The notes under the pieces are model-generated. The model was not told where the DNA came from. It saw nothing but the letters and a program-made list of their open reading frames with translations, and searched no databases. Below are positions 5,558 through 5,701 of a DNA stretch of 5,701 nt, in pieces. Source of the DNA: an uncultured Clostridia bacterium (GTDB taxonomy: Bacteria > Bacillota > Clostridia > TANB77 > CAG-508). Location: the NCBI GenBank assembly GCA_947630255.1, contig CANRGU010000081.1:1-5701 (forward strand), written 5' to 3'. Made by a program: the position numbers and the translations under genes. Within the stretch, counting starts at the first letter, position 1; each line of letters starts with the position of its first letter.

Positions 5558-5701
5558 TTAATATCTCAATACATATTTTTTAATTAAGTATATTCCTCCT
5601 GCTAGTGTTGCTATTATTGTTGTGATTAGTATTGTATATGATACTCCTTTTCCTGTTTTTAATGATAATATTACTAGTGCAAAGTCATCATCGTCTTCTT
5701 G
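5558..5701 (-). CDS. C-terminal end of a membrane-anchored surface protein (partial; 5' part outside window)
   Basis: An open frame enters from the right edge and ends at a TAA at 5560-5558, giving 47 residues with no start codon in the window. It opens with an acidic stretch (QEDDDDFA), then LSLKTGKG, then a hydrophobic span of about 19 residues (roughly 21-40), and ends with the basic tail IKKYVLRY. This layout of acidic linker, 'S-x-KTG' segment, one membrane helix and short Lys-rich tail is one I associate with C-terminal anchors of large repeat-containing cell-surface proteins in clostridia. It is not a sortase LPXTG signal, because no LPXTG motif precedes the helix. The C-terminus would lie in the cytoplasm with the bulk of the protein outside. 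A hairpin follows the stop by about 12 bases, so this is the last gene of its transcript. The function of the missing part cannot be told. I am confident that it is coding and less sure of the family. Confidence 0.72.
   Translation of the reverse strand, partial: QEDDDDFALVILSLKTGKGVSYTILITTIIATLAGGIYLIKKYVLRY

Noticed and set aside
1..5701. CRISPR array, tRNA or rRNA gene, insertion sequence
   Set aside because: No regularly spaced direct repeats, cloverleaf-like segments, rRNA-like stretches or transposase motifs were found on either strand.

Overview
This is an AT-rich window (roughly 25-30% G+C by eye) in which every supportable gene lies on the minus strand. The Lys/Asn/Ile/Glu-rich proteins, strong AGGAG ribosome sites, a CwlD-type sporulation amidase, TrmFO and a clostridial-style surface-protein tail point to a low-GC Firmicute, most likely an anaerobic, possibly spore-forming Clostridia member. 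Species is not identifiable.

Layout in transcription order (right to left). (1) 5701-5558: C-terminal 47 residues of a membrane-anchored surface protein, followed by a hairpin terminator. (2) A good promoter (TTTACA / 18 bp / TATAAT with extended -10) overlapped by the palindrome ATTTACA-TT-TGTAAAT. (3) A four-gene set with short gaps: a single-pass membrane protein with three Ig-like repeats (5425-4463); a degenerate receiver plus GGDEF diguanylate cyclase (4433-3498); the CwlD-like N-acetylmuramoyl-L-alanine amidase (3451-2713); and the tRNA U54 methyltransferase TrmFO (2699-1397). A 9-bp hairpin covers the ribosome site of the amidase gene. (4) A separately promoted gene (1302-112) for a highly charged, coiled-coil-rich protein of unknown function, ending in a clear intrinsic terminator.

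The most striking observation is that both conserved enzymes, cwlD and trmFO, are broken as written by a +1 frame change. Reading past it restores a full-length protein in each case (245 and 433 residues, all conserved motifs in place). Both breaks fall at an in-frame CGG codon in the context A-CGG-A, where skipping the C gives a conserved GGA (Gly). These are the only two in-frame CGG codons I find in about 1,750 codons, and the only two ACGGA words on the coding strand of the window. This may be +1 recoding at a poorly decoded or unassigned CGG codon. It may also be two single-base assembly or sequencing errors that coincide. Sequence alone cannot decide, but the coincidence deserves a genome-wide test.

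Functionally, the operon links an envelope sensor-like protein, a c-di-GMP enzyme and a spore-cortex or wall amidase. TrmFO looks like a housekeeping passenger. That link is inferred from gene order only.
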